64,000 nt of DNA. It comes from Streptomyces actinomycinicus. Lineage in GTDB: Bacteria; Actinomycetota; Actinomycetes; Streptomycetales; Streptomycetaceae. Shown here one piece after another: positions 1-12,201 of this stretch. The notes under the pieces were generated by a model. It was not told the origin of the DNA and did no database searches. It worked only from the letters and a program-made list of their open reading frames with translations. The stretch is from assembly GCF_016741775.1 (NCBI RefSeq), contig NZ_JAERRK010000022.1, positions 62,001 to 126,000 of the forward strand, written 5' to 3'. How positions within the stretch are numbered: the stretch's first letter is position 1; every line of letters begins with the position of its first letter. A program made the position numbers and the translations under genes.

Positions 1-16
1 CACCCAGGTTGCCTAC

Positions 17-27
17 GTTCATCCAGC
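17..27 (+). promoter_or_regulatory. Single PHO-box-like unit upstream of pit
   Basis: GTTCATCCAGC matches the 11-bp PhoP direct-repeat unit of Streptomyces (GTTCACCCGGC-like). Only one good unit is visible, and the neighbouring 11-mers match poorly, so PhoP control of pit from this site is only a suggestion. Confidence 0.25.
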
Positions 28-55
28 CAATGACCTCGAACGATTGCCTGGGTAA

Positions 56-1303
56 ATGGAAAGCTTCTCGCTGATCCTCGCGATAGTGGTGGTAACCGCT
101 CTCGCGTTCGATTTCACGAACGGTTTCCACGACACCGCCAACGCGATGGCCACCACCATCTCCACAGGCGCCCTGAAGCCCAAGATCGCGGTGGCCATGT
201 CCGCCGTCCTCAATCTTGTGGGCGCCTTCCTCTCCGTGGAGGTCGCCAACACGATCTCCAAGGGTCTCGTCGACGAGACCGGCATCCGTCCCGAGGTCAT
301 CTTCGCCGCCCTGGTCGGCGCGATCCTCTGGAACCTGCTGACCTGGCTGGTCGGCCTCCCCTCCAGTTCCTCGCACGCGCTGATGGGCGGCCTGGTCGGC
401 GCCACCGTCGCCTCCGCCGGTTTCGGCGCCGTCCACGGTGACGTCCTGGTCACCAAGGTGCTGCTCCCCGCGGTCGCCGCGCCGGTCGTGGCGGGCCTCG
501 CCTCGCTCCTGGCCACCCGGTTCTCGTACGGCATCGGCGACACCGCCGACGGCGAGGCCACCCGCAAGGGTTACCGCGCCGGCCAGATCGCCTCCGCCGG
601 CCTGGTCTCCCTGGCCCACGGCACGAACGACGCCCAGAAGACGATGGGCATCATCACCCTGGCGCTGATCGCGGGCGGTGCGATCGCCCCCGGCTCGAAC
701 CCTCCCACCTGGGTGATCCTCTCGGCGGGCCTGGCCATCGCGCTCGGCACCTACATCGGCGGCTGGCGCATCATCCGCACCATGGGCAAGGGCCTGACCG
801 ACCTCGAGCCGCGCCAGGGCTTCGCCGCCCAGACCAGTGCCGCGACCGCCATCCTGGCCTCCTCGCACCTCGGCTTCTCCCTCTCCACCACGCACGTCGT
901 CTCCGGCTCCGTGATGGGTGCGGGTCTCGGCCGCAAGGGCGGTGTGGTCCGCTGGTCCACCGCGACCCGGATGTTCGCCGCCTGGGCGCTCACCCTCCCG
1001 GCCGCCGCGCTGGTCGGCGCGGGCGCCGAGGCCGTCACCGACCTGGGTGACTGGGGTACCGCCGCCGTCGCCGTCTTCCTGGTCGCCGCCAGCGCGGGGA
1101 TCTGGAAGCTCTCCCGCCGCGAGGTCGTGGACCACACCAACGTGGTCGAGGAGACCGGCGAGCCGGCCGGCGTGGTCACCACCGCCATCGCCGCCGTCAC
1201 CCCGCCGCCCGCGGGCACGGTCGCCGAGAACCTGACGGCCACGATCCCCGCCCCGGCCGCCACCGAGCCCGCTCCCGCCGCCCCTCCGGCCGCCACGGTC
1301 TGA
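56..1303 (+). CDS. pit: PiT-family inorganic phosphate transporter
   Basis: Integral membrane symporter that takes up phosphate (as metal-phosphate or with protons), the low-affinity route used when phosphate is plentiful. The two family signatures are visible: N-terminal DFTNGFHDTANAM (about residues 19-31) and a repeat in the second half, LAHGTNDAQKTMG (about 186-198), each in one inverted half of the protein. Many hydrophobic segments surround them. The last ~50 residues are an Ala/Pro-rich cytoplasmic tail, common in streptomycetes but not in the core family. The length of 415 aa is normal. A DUF47-type regulator gene often lies just upstream, but that would be outside the window. It is followed after 34 bp by a small membrane-protein gene that probably shares the transcript. 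No strong Shine-Dalgarno is visible before the ATG. Confidence 0.93.
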   Translation: MESFSLILAIVVVTALAFDFTNGFHDTANAMATTISTGALKPKIAVAMSAVLNLVGAFLSVEVANTISKGLVDETGIRPEVIFAALVGAILWNLLTWLVGLPSSSSHALMGGLVGATVASAGFGAVHGDVLVTKVLLPAVAAPVVAGLASLLATRFSYGIGDTADGEATRKGYRAGQIASAGLVSLAHGTNDAQKTMGIITLALIAGGAIAPGSNPPTWVILSAGLAIALGTYIGGWRIIRTMGKGLTDLEPRQGFAAQTSAATAILASSHLGFSLSTTHVVSGSVMGAGLGRKGGVVRWSTATRMFAAWALTLPAAALVGAGAEAVTDLGDWGTAAVAVFLVAASAGIWKLSRREVVDHTNVVEETGEPAGVVTTAIAAVTPPPAGTVAENLTATIPAPAATEPAPAAPPAATV

Positions 1304-1337
1304 CCCCGCGCACACGGTTACTGAAGGAAGCATCCCC

Positions 1338-1565
1338 ATGAAGATCGACTGGGCGGCCCTCGGCTCCGTCTTCGGCGTCAGCCTCGCGTTCACGGTGGGC
1401 CTGGTGGCCCTGTTCACCCTCGGCGTCAACGGCCTGTCGCGCCGCGAGAAGGCCGCGGCCCAGGGCGGCTCCGCCACGCTGGCCGTGACCGGTGCGTACG
1501 TCTGCTTCGCCGCCTGCGCGGCGGCGGTGGCGTACGGGATCTACCTGATCGTCGCCAAGCCCTGA
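1338..1565 (+). CDS. Small two-helix membrane protein, co-transcribed with pit
   Basis: 75-residue protein of unknown function. It has two hydrophobic segments (about residues 8-30 and 48-71) separated by a short charged loop, SRREKAAAQ. That predicts a two-pass membrane protein with the loop on the cytoplasmic side by the positive-inside rule. A GAAGGAAG Shine-Dalgarno lies before the ATG. It begins 34 bp after pit on the same strand and is followed by stem-loops, so it is very probably the last gene of the pit transcript. A small protein in this position is common in actinomycete pit loci. A role as accessory subunit of the transporter is inference only. Confidence 0.8.
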   Translation: MKIDWAALGSVFGVSLAFTVGLVALFTLGVNGLSRREKAAAQGGSATLAVTGAYVCFAACAAAVAYGIYLIVAKP

Positions 1566-1592
1566 CGGCTTGACGCTCACGAGAATCGACGG

Positions 1593-1608
1593 CCCGGCGC
1601 TCGCCGGG
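1593..1608 (+). terminator. Stem-loop after the pit operon
   Basis: CCCGGC-gctc-GCCGGG forms a 6-bp GC stem with a 4-nt loop, 28 bp after the small membrane gene. No U-tract follows, as is usual in this genus. Confidence 0.45.
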
Positions 1609-1631
1609 TCCTGACGGTCCGAGACCGTACT

Positions 1632-1676
1632 GTCGGCCCTGCCGGGCCCCGCTTCAGCGGGCGCGGCGGGGCCGAC
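1632..1676 (+). terminator. Second, larger stem-loop before the cobalamin leader
   Basis: GTCGGCCC (1632-1639) can pair with GGGCCGAC (1669-1676), and the interior (CCCCGC/GCGGGG) can pair further. It may back up the preceding terminator and insulate the riboswitch-controlled cobalamin unit from pit read-through. Confidence 0.45.
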
Positions 1677-1794
1677 GCATGTCCGGGCCGTGAACGCCGG
1701 CCCCCGCCTGGGTGATTCACCGCATTCCGGCCGTCCGGTGCCGTCCGGCATACCGGTGATGTGGGGCTCAGCACAGTCGGGCGTCCCAGGTCAA

Positions 1795-1950
1795 AGGCAA
1801 GTTGACGGCCGTTCCGGGGGCGTGGTGGACTGCCCAGGCCATGTACGGCGGCAGAAGAGGAAGCCGGTGCGAATCCGGCGCGGTCCCGCCACTGTCACCG
1901 GGGAAGAATCCCCGGGAGCCAGGAACTCTCGCCGCCGGATCTCGTCGTAC
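1795..1950 (+). promoter_or_regulatory. Cobalamin (B12) riboswitch
   Basis: Adenosylcobalamin-sensing aptamer in the 5' leader of the cobalamin unit. The most conserved core is recognisable: the CCGGTGCGAATCCGGCGC stem-loop followed by GGTCCCGCCACTGTCA (about 1863-1897), then a CCGGGG/CCCCGG helix (about 1898-1914), and the B12 box AGCCAGGAACTCTCGCC (1917-1933). These match the family order closely. The 5' boundary is approximate. It lies about 100 nt upstream of cobD, as expected for feedback repression of B12 synthesis when cobalamin is abundant. Whether it acts on transcription or on translation initiation cannot be seen. I found no clear terminator hairpin between aptamer and cobD, which favours translational control. 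Confidence 0.92.
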
Positions 1951-1987
1951 CAGGGCGCGGACACCCTGAGTGAGGACACGTATCGCC

Positions 1988-2047
1988 ATGCTCGGCTGCC
2001 GTTCGAGGACCAGTACCAGGCCCGCCCCTGTGCCCACGGCCGGCTGA
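1988..2047 (+). CDS. Possible 19-codon leader ORF between riboswitch and cobD
   Basis: An ATG at 1988 opens a 19-codon frame rich in Arg, Thr and Pro that stops at 2045-2047, only 4 nt before the cobD ATG. A GAGGA motif at 1972-1976 could serve as its Shine-Dalgarno (spacing 11). The cobD start itself has no good Shine-Dalgarno, so translation of cobD by reinitiation after this leader is possible. There is no conservation evidence, and it may be a chance frame. Confidence 0.3.
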   Translation: MLGCRSRTSTRPAPVPTAG

Positions 2048-2051
2048 GCCG

Positions 2052-2996
2052 ATGGGTGCCGATCGCACGTACGCGTACGGCGCCGCCGCCGGCCTCCTCG
2101 GTGACCTGCTCCTCGGTGATCCCCACCGGGGGCATCCGGTCGCCGTGTTCGGCCGCGCGGCCGGGGCCGTGGAACGCGCTCTGTGGCACGACCACCGCGG
2201 CTGGGGCGCCGTGCACACCGTCGTGTGCGCCGGCGGCGCGGTCGCTCTGGGCGCAGTGGCCGCACGCACCGTACGCCCCTCCCGGACCGCTTCCGTCGCG
2301 TTGACCGCCGCCGCCACCTGGGCCGTCGTCGGCGGTACCTCGCTCGCCCGGGAGGCCCGCGCCGTCGGGCGCGCCCTGGCGGCCGGGGACATCGAGGCCG
2401 CCCGGGCCCGGCTGCCGCATCTGTGCGGGCGGGACCCACAGGCGCTGGACGCCGACGGGATCGCGCGCGCGGTGGTCGAGTCGGTCGCCGAGAACACCTC
2501 CGACGCCGTGGTGGGCGCGCTGGTGTGGGGTGCGGTCGCCGGGGTCCCGGGGCTCGTCGGGTTCCGGGCGGTCAACACGCTCGACGCGATGGTGGGTCAC
2601 AGGTCGCCCCGCTTCCGGCGCTACGGCTGGGCCTCCGCGCGCCTCGACGACCTCGCCGGCTGGCCGGGGGCCCGGCTGACCGCCGTGCTCGCCGCCGCGG
2701 CCGGACCCGACCCCCGGGGCGCCCTGCGCGCCTGGAAGGCCGACGCGCGCCGGCACCCCAGCCCCAACGCCGGGCCCGTGGAGGCCTCTTTCGCGGGTGC
2801 CCTCGGCGTCCGGCTCGGCGGGACGCTCTCCTACGGCGGCCGGGTCGAACACCGGCCCGTACTCAACGGCGGTGCCGGACGGCCGGTCCGGGTCACCGAC
2901 ATCGACCGTGCCGTGCGGCTGTCGCGCCGCGTCGGCCTGCTCGCGCTCGGCGCCACGCTCGCCGTGCGCAGCCTCCTGAAGGGACGTGGGAAGTGA
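2052..2996 (+). CDS. cobD: Adenosylcobinamide-phosphate synthase CobD (CbiB)
   Basis: Membrane enzyme that attaches aminopropanol (or its phosphate) to adenosylcobyric acid, giving adenosylcobinamide (phosphate) late in B12 synthesis. The 314-residue length and the family motif ENTSDAVVGALVWG (about residues 147-160) identify the CbiB/CobD family. So do the early GDLLLGDPHRGHPVAVFG segment (about 14-31) and the PSPNAGPVEASFAGALGV region. Several hydrophobic helices fit an inner-membrane protein. It is the first structural gene after the riboswitch. Its stop overlaps the GTG of cobQ (GTGA), showing translational coupling. Confidence 0.93.
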   Translation: MGADRTYAYGAAAGLLGDLLLGDPHRGHPVAVFGRAAGAVERALWHDHRGWGAVHTVVCAGGAVALGAVAARTVRPSRTASVALTAAATWAVVGGTSLAREARAVGRALAAGDIEAARARLPHLCGRDPQALDADGIARAVVESVAENTSDAVVGALVWGAVAGVPGLVGFRAVNTLDAMVGHRSPRFRRYGWASARLDDLAGWPGARLTAVLAAAAGPDPRGALRAWKADARRHPSPNAGPVEASFAGALGVRLGGTLSYGGRVEHRPVLNGGAGRPVRVTDIDRAVRLSRRVGLLALGATLAVRSLLKGRGK

Positions 2997-4497
2997 GCGG
3001 GGGTCTCCTCGTCGCCGGCACCACCTCCGACGCCGGCAAGAGCGTCGTGACGGCCGGCATCTGCCGCTGGCTGGTCCGCCAGGGCGTGAAGGTCGCGCCG
3101 TTCAAGGCGCAGAACATGTCCCTGAACTCGTTCGTCACCCGGGAGGGCGCGGAGATCGGGCGGGCGCAGGCCATGCAGGCCCAGGCGTGCCGGATCGAGC
3201 CGACCGCGCTGATGAACCCGGTGCTGCTCAAGCCGGGCGGCGAGCAGAGCAGCCAGGTGGTGCTGCTGGGCAAGCCGGTCGGCGAGCTGAGCGCGCGCGG
3301 GTACCACGGCGGGCGCCAGCAGCGGCTGCTCGGCACGGTCCTGGACTGCCTGGCCGAGTTGCGGGGCACGTATGACGCGGTGATCTGTGAGGGGGCGGGG
3401 AGTCCGGCCGAGATCAACCTGCGGCGGACCGACATCGTCAACATGGGCATCGCGCGGGGTGCGCGGCTGCCCGTGCTCGTGGTGGGCGACATCGACCGCG
3501 GGGGCGTCTTCGCCTCCTTCTTCGGGACGGTGGCCCTGCTCTCGCGGGAGGACCAGGAACTGGTCGCCGGCTTCCTGGTGAACAAGTTCCGCGGGGACGT
3601 CTCCCTGCTGGAGCCGGGCCTGGACATGCTGCACGGGCTGACGGGGCGGCACACGTACGGAGTGCTCCCCTTCCGGCACGGGCTGGGGATCGACGAGGAG
3701 GACGGACTGCGCGTCTCGCTGCGCGGCACGGTCCGCGAGTCCACCGTGGCGCCCCCGGTCGGCGAGGACGTGCTGCGGGTGGCCGTGTGCGCGGTCCCGC
3801 TCATGTCCAACTTCACGGACGTGGACGCGCTGGCCGCCGAACCGGGGGTCGTGGTGCGGTTCGTGGACCGCCCCGAGGAGCTGGCGGACGCCGACCTCGT
3901 GGTGGTCCCGGGCACGCGCGGGACCGTGCGGGCGCTCCAGTGGCTGCGGGAGCGCGGACTCGCGCAGGCCCTCGTCAGGAGGGCCGCCGAAGGACGTCCG
4001 GTCCTCGGCATCTGCGGCGGCTTCCAGATCCTCGGCGAGCACATCGAGGACGAGGTCGAGTCCCGCGCCGGCGCGGTCGACGGGCTCGGAGTGCTGCCCG
4101 TGCGGGTGCGGTTCGCCCGCGCGAAGACCCTCACCCGGCCGAGCGGGGAAGCCCTCGGCGAGCCGGTCGAGGGGTACGAGATCCACCACGGGGTGGCCAC
4201 CGTCGCCGGGGGCGAGACCTTCCTGGACGGCTGCCGGGTCGGTCAGACCTGGGGCACCCACTGGCACGGCTCGCTGGAGTCGGACGGTTTCCGGCGGGCC
4301 TTCCTGCGCGAGGTGGCCGCCGCCGCGGGCCGCCGCTTCGTGCCCGCCCCGGACACCTCGTTCGCCGCGCTGCGCGAGGAGCAGCTCGACCGGCTCGGCG
4401 ACCTGATCGAACAGCACGCGGACACGGACGCGCTCTGGCGGCTCATCGAGTCGGGCGCGCCGCAAGGACTGCCTTTCATTCCACCGGGAGCGCCCGC

Positions 4498-4501
<4 letters not shown>
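2993..4501 (+). CDS. cobQ: Cobyric acid synthase CobQ (CbiP)
   Basis: Glutamine-dependent amidotransferase that amidates side chains b, d, e and g of adenosylcobyrinic acid a,c-diamide to make cobyric acid. The N-terminal dethiobiotin-synthetase-like ATP domain starts with GTTSDAGKS (residues 7-15), followed by FKAQNMSLNSFVT. The C-terminal class I glutaminase domain has the nucleophile loop GICGGFQILG (about 339-348) and the histidine of THWHGSLESDGFRR (about 420-433). Length is 502 aa. The start is the GTG at 2993 that overlaps the cobD stop. The frame stays open further upstream, but that part only shadows cobD. It overlaps cobN by ATGA. Confidence 0.95.
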
Positions 4502-8144
<3,643 letters not shown>

Positions 8145-8148
<4 letters not shown>

Positions 8149-10157
8149 CCACCCCGTTCCCCTTTACGGCCGTCGTCGGCCAGGACGACCTGCGGCTCGC
8201 GCTGCTGCTGAACGCCGTGTCGCCGGCGGTGGGCGGCGTGCTGGTGCGCGGCGAGAAGGGCACCGCGAAGTCCACGGCGGTGCGGGCCCTGTCGGCGCTG
8301 CTGCCGGAGGTGGCCGTGGTGCCCGGGTGCCGTTTCTCGTGCGATCCGGCCTCCCCCGACCCCTCGTGCCCGGACGGGCCGCACGAAGCCGGCGGCGGCA
8401 CCGGGCGGCCCGCGCGGATGGTGGAGCTGCCCGTCGGCGCCTCCGAGGACCGGCTGGTCGGCGCCCTCGACATCGAGCGGGCCCTCGCCGAGGGCGTGAA
8501 GGCGTTCGAGCCGGGCCTGCTGGCCGACGCGCACCGCGGGATCCTGTACGTCGACGAGGTCAACCTCCTCCACGACCACCTGGTCGACCTGCTGCTGGAC
8601 GCGGCGGCGATGGGTGCCTCGTACGTGGAGCGCGAGGGCGTGTCCGTGCGGCACGCGGCCCGGTTCCTGCTCGTCGGCACCATGAACCCCGAGGAGGGCG
8701 AGCTGCGGCCGCAGCTGCTGGACCGGTTCGGGCTCACCGTGGAGGTCGCGGCCTCGCGGGAGCCGGACCAGCGGGTGGAGGTCGTCCGGCGCCGGCTGGC
8801 GTACGACGACGATCCCGCCGCCTTCGCCGCCCGCTGGGCCGGCGAGGAGGCCGCCGTACGGGAGCGGATCGTGGCGGCGCGGGCGCTGCTGCCGCAGGTG
8901 CGGCTGGGCGACGGGGCGCTGCGGCAGATCGCGGCGACCTGCGCGGCCTTCGAGGTGGACGGCATGCGCGCCGACATCGTCATGGCGCGGACCGCCACCG
9001 CGCTGGCCGCGTGGGCCGGGCGGACCGATGTGCTCGCGGAGGACGTACGACAGGCCGCGCTGCTGGCGCTGCCGCACCGGCGCCGGCGCAACCCGTTCGA
9101 CGCGCCGGGCCTGGACGAGGACAAGCTGGACGAGACGCTGGAGCAGTACTCGGGGGACGACGGCGACAGCGACGACGACCCGGATCCGGACGGGCCCGGT
9201 GGCGGCGGCGGGCAGCCGGCGCCCGACAGCGGTCCGCAGGGCGACGGCGGGAGCACCGCGCAGCCCGAGGCCGGCGAGGACGGGCAGCCGCAGGCGGCCG
9301 GCTCCGGGGAGCAGTCGGCCGTACGGGCCGCGGAACCCTTCCGGGCCAAGGTGCTGAGCGTGCCCGGGATCGGTGAGGGGGCCGCCGGGCGGCGCTCGCG
9401 GGCGCGGACCGAGCACGGCCGCACCACCGGGGCGCGCCGGCCCCGCGGTGCGCTGACCAAGCTGCATCTGGCGGCGACCGTGCAGGCCGCTGCCCCGCAC
9501 CAGCGGGCGCGGGGCCGCTCCGGGCCGGGGCTGGTGGTCCGCCGGGACGATCTGCGGCAGGCGACCCGCGAGGGACGTGAGGGCAACCTCGTGCTGTTCG
9601 TGGTGGACGCCTCCGGGTCGATGGCGGCGCGGCAGCGGATGAGCGCCGTCAAAGGGGCGGTCATGTCGCTGCTCCTGGACGCCTACCAGCGGCGGGACAA
9701 GGTGGGTCTGGTGACCTTCCGGGGCTCCGCCGCGGACGTGGCCCTGCCGCCGACGTCCTCCGTCGACGCCGCGGCCGCGCGGCTGGAGTCGCTGCCGACG
9801 GGTGGCCGTACGCCGCTCGCGGCCGGGCTGCTGAAGGCGCACGAGGTGCTGCGCGTGGAGCGGCTGCGGGATCCGGCGCGACGGGCGCTGGTCGTGGTGG
9901 TGACGGACGGACGGGCCACCGGTGGCCCGGAGCCGGTCGCGCTCGCGGGCCGGGCGGCCCGGCTGTTCGCGGCCGAGCGGACCGCCTCGGTGGTCGTGGA
10001 CTGCGAGTCGGGTCCGGTGCGGCTGGGGCTCGCCGGGCAGCTCGCGGTGGAGCTGGGCGGTACGGGAGTGACGCTGGACGAGCTGCGGGCCGACTCGATC
10101 GCCGGGCTGGTCAGGGATGTGCAGGGGACGCAGAGGACACCGAGGAGGGCCGCGTAG
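8145..10157 (+). CDS. Chelatase AAA+/VWA subunit (ChlI-ChlD fusion), partner of CobN
   Basis: 670-residue protein that fuses the two motor/adaptor subunits of metal chelatases. The N-terminal AAA+ module has Walker A GEKGTAKST (about residues 36-44), Walker B GILYVDEVN (about 131-139) and a sensor segment TMNPEEGELRPQLLDRF. A strongly acidic, Gly/Pro-rich linker (about 330-385) leads to a C-terminal von Willebrand A domain with MIDAS motif DASGSM (about 488-493). Position directly behind cobN with a 4-bp overlap makes it the CobS/CobT functional equivalent that powers cobalt insertion. In sequence it is closer to ChlI/ChlD, as is usual in actinomycetes. The GTG start is coupled to cobN. Confidence 0.92.
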
Positions 10158-10756
10158 TGCCGCAGGGACAGCCGAGTGTCGTACCGGACGACGGCCTGAC
10201 GACCCGTCAGCGCCGGAACCGTCCGCTGGTCGTCGTGCACACCGGCGTCGGGAAGGGCAAGTCCACCGCCGCGTTCGGGCTCGCGCTGCGCGCCTGGAAC
10301 CAGGGGTGGCCCATCGGGGTGTTCCAGTTCGTCAAGTCGGCGAAGTGGAAGGTCGGTGAGGAGAACGCGCTGCGGGTGCTGGGCGCCTCCGGCGAGGGCG
10401 GCACCGTCGACTGGCACAAGATGGGCGAGGGCTGGTCCTGGGTGCAGCGCGATGCCCAGATGGACAACGAGGAGAAGGCGCGCGAGGGCTGGGAGCAGGT
10501 CAAGCGGGACCTGGCCGCCGAGACGTACCGGCTGTACGTGCTGGACGAGTTCGCGTACCCGATGCACTGGGGCTGGGTGGACACGGACGAGGTCGTGGAG
10601 GTGCTGCGGGACCGGCCCGGTACCCAGCACGTGGTGATCACCGGCCGTAACGCGCCGGAGAAGCTGGTCGGGTTCGCGGATCTCGTGACCGACATGTCCA
10701 AGGTCAAGCACCCGATGGACGCGGGGCAGAAGGGCCAGAAGGGCATCGAGTGGTGA
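10157..10756 (+). CDS. cobO: Cob(I)yrinic acid a,c-diamide adenosyltransferase CobO
   Basis: Transfers the adenosyl group from ATP to the reduced cobalt of cob(I)yrinic acid a,c-diamide, forming the Co-C bond of the coenzyme. The CobA/CobO P-loop TGVGKGKSTAAFG (about residues 29-41) is visible. Family blocks GVFQFVKSAKW, YVLDEFAYPMHWGWVD and VVITGRNAPEKLVGFADLVT follow in order. Length 199 aa is typical. The GTG start shares one base with the preceding stop, so translation is coupled. The adjacent cobB and cobQ act just before and after this step. Confidence 0.95.
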   Translation: MPQGQPSVVPDDGLTTRQRRNRPLVVVHTGVGKGKSTAAFGLALRAWNQGWPIGVFQFVKSAKWKVGEENALRVLGASGEGGTVDWHKMGEGWSWVQRDAQMDNEEKAREGWEQVKRDLAAETYRLYVLDEFAYPMHWGWVDTDEVVEVLRDRPGTQHVVITGRNAPEKLVGFADLVTDMSKVKHPMDAGQKGQKGIEW

Positions 10757-12201
10757 CGTCCGTTCCCCGGCTGGTCATTGCGGCGCCGTCGTCCGGCAGC
10801 GGCAAGACCACCGTCGCCACGGGGCTGATGGCCGCGTTCGCCGCGCGGGGGCTCGCCGTGTCCCCGCACAAGGTCGGGCCGGACTACATCGACCCCGGGT
10901 ACCACGCGCTCGCGACCGGGCGGGTGGGGCGCAACCTGGACGCGTACCTGTGCGGGCCGGAGCTGGTCGCTCCGCTGTTCCTGCACGGGGCGCGCGGGTG
11001 TGACCTCGCCGTCGTCGAGGGCGTGATGGGGCTGTACGACGGGGCCGCGGGCGAGGGGGAACTCGCGTCCACGGCGCACGTCGCCAAGCTGTTGCGGGCG
11101 CCGGTCGTGCTCGTCGTGGACGCGTCCTCGCAGTCGCGGTCGGTGGCGGCGCTGGTGCACGGGTTCGCCTCCTGGGACCCGGAGGTGCGGGTCGGTGGCG
11201 TGATCCTGAACAAGGTGGCGTCCGACCGGCACGAGGAGTTGCTGCGGGAGGCGCTGGACGCCTCCGGGGTGCCGGTACTGGGAGTGCTGCGGAGGGTGCC
11301 TCAGGTGGACACGCCTTCCCGGCACCTGGGGCTGGTGCCGGTCGCCGAGCGGCGCGCTGCGGCGGTCGGTGCCGTCGAGGCGATGGCTGCGCAGGTCGCC
11401 GCCGGGTGTGACCTGGGCGCGCTGGAGGCGCTCGCCCGTGGTGCCGGTGCACTCCCAGGGGGCTCCGCCCCCTGGACCCCCGCCTCGCCCACCCACCACC
11501 CGACTCGGTCGGCCGAGAAGTGGACCGCCGATCCGGCTCGGTCGGCTGAAATGCGGGACGAGCAGCCGGCTCGGTCGGCCGAGGAGTGGACCGCCGGTCC
11601 GCCCGTCGTGGCCGTTGCCGGGGGGCCCGCGTTCAGCTTCTCCTACGCCGAGCACACCGAGCTGCTCGCAGCCGCCGGCGCCGACGTGGTCACGTTCGAT
11701 CCGCTCAGGGACGAACGGCTCCCCGAGGGCACCGCGGGTCTGGTCGTCGGCGGCGGGTTCCCCGAGGTGTACGCCGCCGAGCTGTCCGCCAACGAGCCGC
11801 TGCGCAAGGCCGTCACCGAGCTGGCCCTGAGCGGCGCCCCGGTGGCGGCGGAATGCGCCGGGCTGCTCTATCTCTGCCGTGAGCTGGACGGGCAGCCCAT
11901 GTGCGGCGTGCTGGACGCCACCGCGCGGATGACCGAGCGGCTGACTCTCGGCTACCGGGACGCCGTGGCCGTCGGCGACAGCGTGCTGGCGGCGGCCGGG
12001 ACACGGATGCGGGGGCACGAGTTCCACCGCACCGTCGTCGAGCCGGGCGCCGGTGCCGCTCCCGCCTGGGGCGTGCGGTCCCCGGTCCGGCGGGTCGAAG
12101 GTTTCGTACAGCAGGGCGTGCACGCGAGTTATCTGCACACGCACTGGGCCTCCCGGCCCGGTGTCGCCCGTCGGTTCGTGGAGAGGTGCCGGACGTCATG
12201 A
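10750..12201 (+). CDS. cobB: Cobyrinic/hydrogenobyrinic acid a,c-diamide synthase (CobB/CbiA)
   Basis: Glutamine- and ATP-dependent enzyme that amidates carboxylates a and c of (hydrogeno)cobyrinic acid. The N-terminal ATP domain has SSGSGKTTVATG (about residues 14-25) and HKVGPDYIDPGYH. The C-terminal glutaminase domain has the nucleophile AECAGLLYL (about 366-374) and a terminal HTHWASRPG. Between them (about residues 231-286) sits an unusual Pro/Ala-rich insert. It contains a GC palindrome translated in frame and three 11-residue repeats (ARSAExWTA-P type). The family normally has a short linker here. Two GTG codons (10750, 10753) can start it, and the second gives a GTGA overlap with cobO. 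At 483 aa it is slightly longer than usual because of the insert. Confidence 0.93.
   Translation: MVTSVPRLVIAAPSSGSGKTTVATGLMAAFAARGLAVSPHKVGPDYIDPGYHALATGRVGRNLDAYLCGPELVAPLFLHGARGCDLAVVEGVMGLYDGAAGEGELASTAHVAKLLRAPVVLVVDASSQSRSVAALVHGFASWDPEVRVGGVILNKVASDRHEELLREALDASGVPVLGVLRRVPQVDTPSRHLGLVPVAERRAAAVGAVEAMAAQVAAGCDLGALEALARGAGALPGGSAPWTPASPTHHPTRSAEKWTADPARSAEMRDEQPARSAEEWTAGPPVVAVAGGPAFSFSYAEHTELLAAAGADVVTFDPLRDERLPEGTAGLVVGGGFPEVYAAELSANEPLRKAVTELALSGAPVAAECAGLLYLCRELDGQPMCGVLDATARMTERLTLGYRDAVAVGDSVLAAAGTRMRGHEFHRTVVEPGAGAAPAWGVRSPVRRVEGFVQQGVHASYLHTHWASRPGVARRFVERCRTS
11455..11475. repeat. REP-like GC palindrome inside cobB
   Basis: CCAGGGGGC-tcc-GCCCCCTGG is a perfect 9-bp inverted repeat with a 3-nt loop. 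The GGGGGCTCCGCCCCC type is a familiar dispersed repeat of Streptomyces genomes, normally intergenic. Here it is read through in frame within the domain linker of cobB. Confidence 0.75.
11504..11602 (+). repeat. Three 33-bp tandem repeats in the cobB linker
   Basis: Units begin at 11504, 11537 and 11570, each with CTCGGTCGG and each 33 bp long, exactly 11 codons. They encode RSAE-x-WTA-x-P-like units, so copy-number change keeps the reading frame. Units 1 and 3 are more alike than either is to unit 2. Confidence 0.85.

Noticed and set aside
1690..2304. Protein-coding frame over the cobalamin leader
   Set aside because: It runs through the conserved riboswitch core and into cobD in another frame; the RNA structure explains the conservation.
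2183..2992. N-terminal extension of cobQ over cobD
   Set aside because: The added residues are Arg/Gly-rich shadow sequence. Family members start at the P-loop right after the GTG at 2993.
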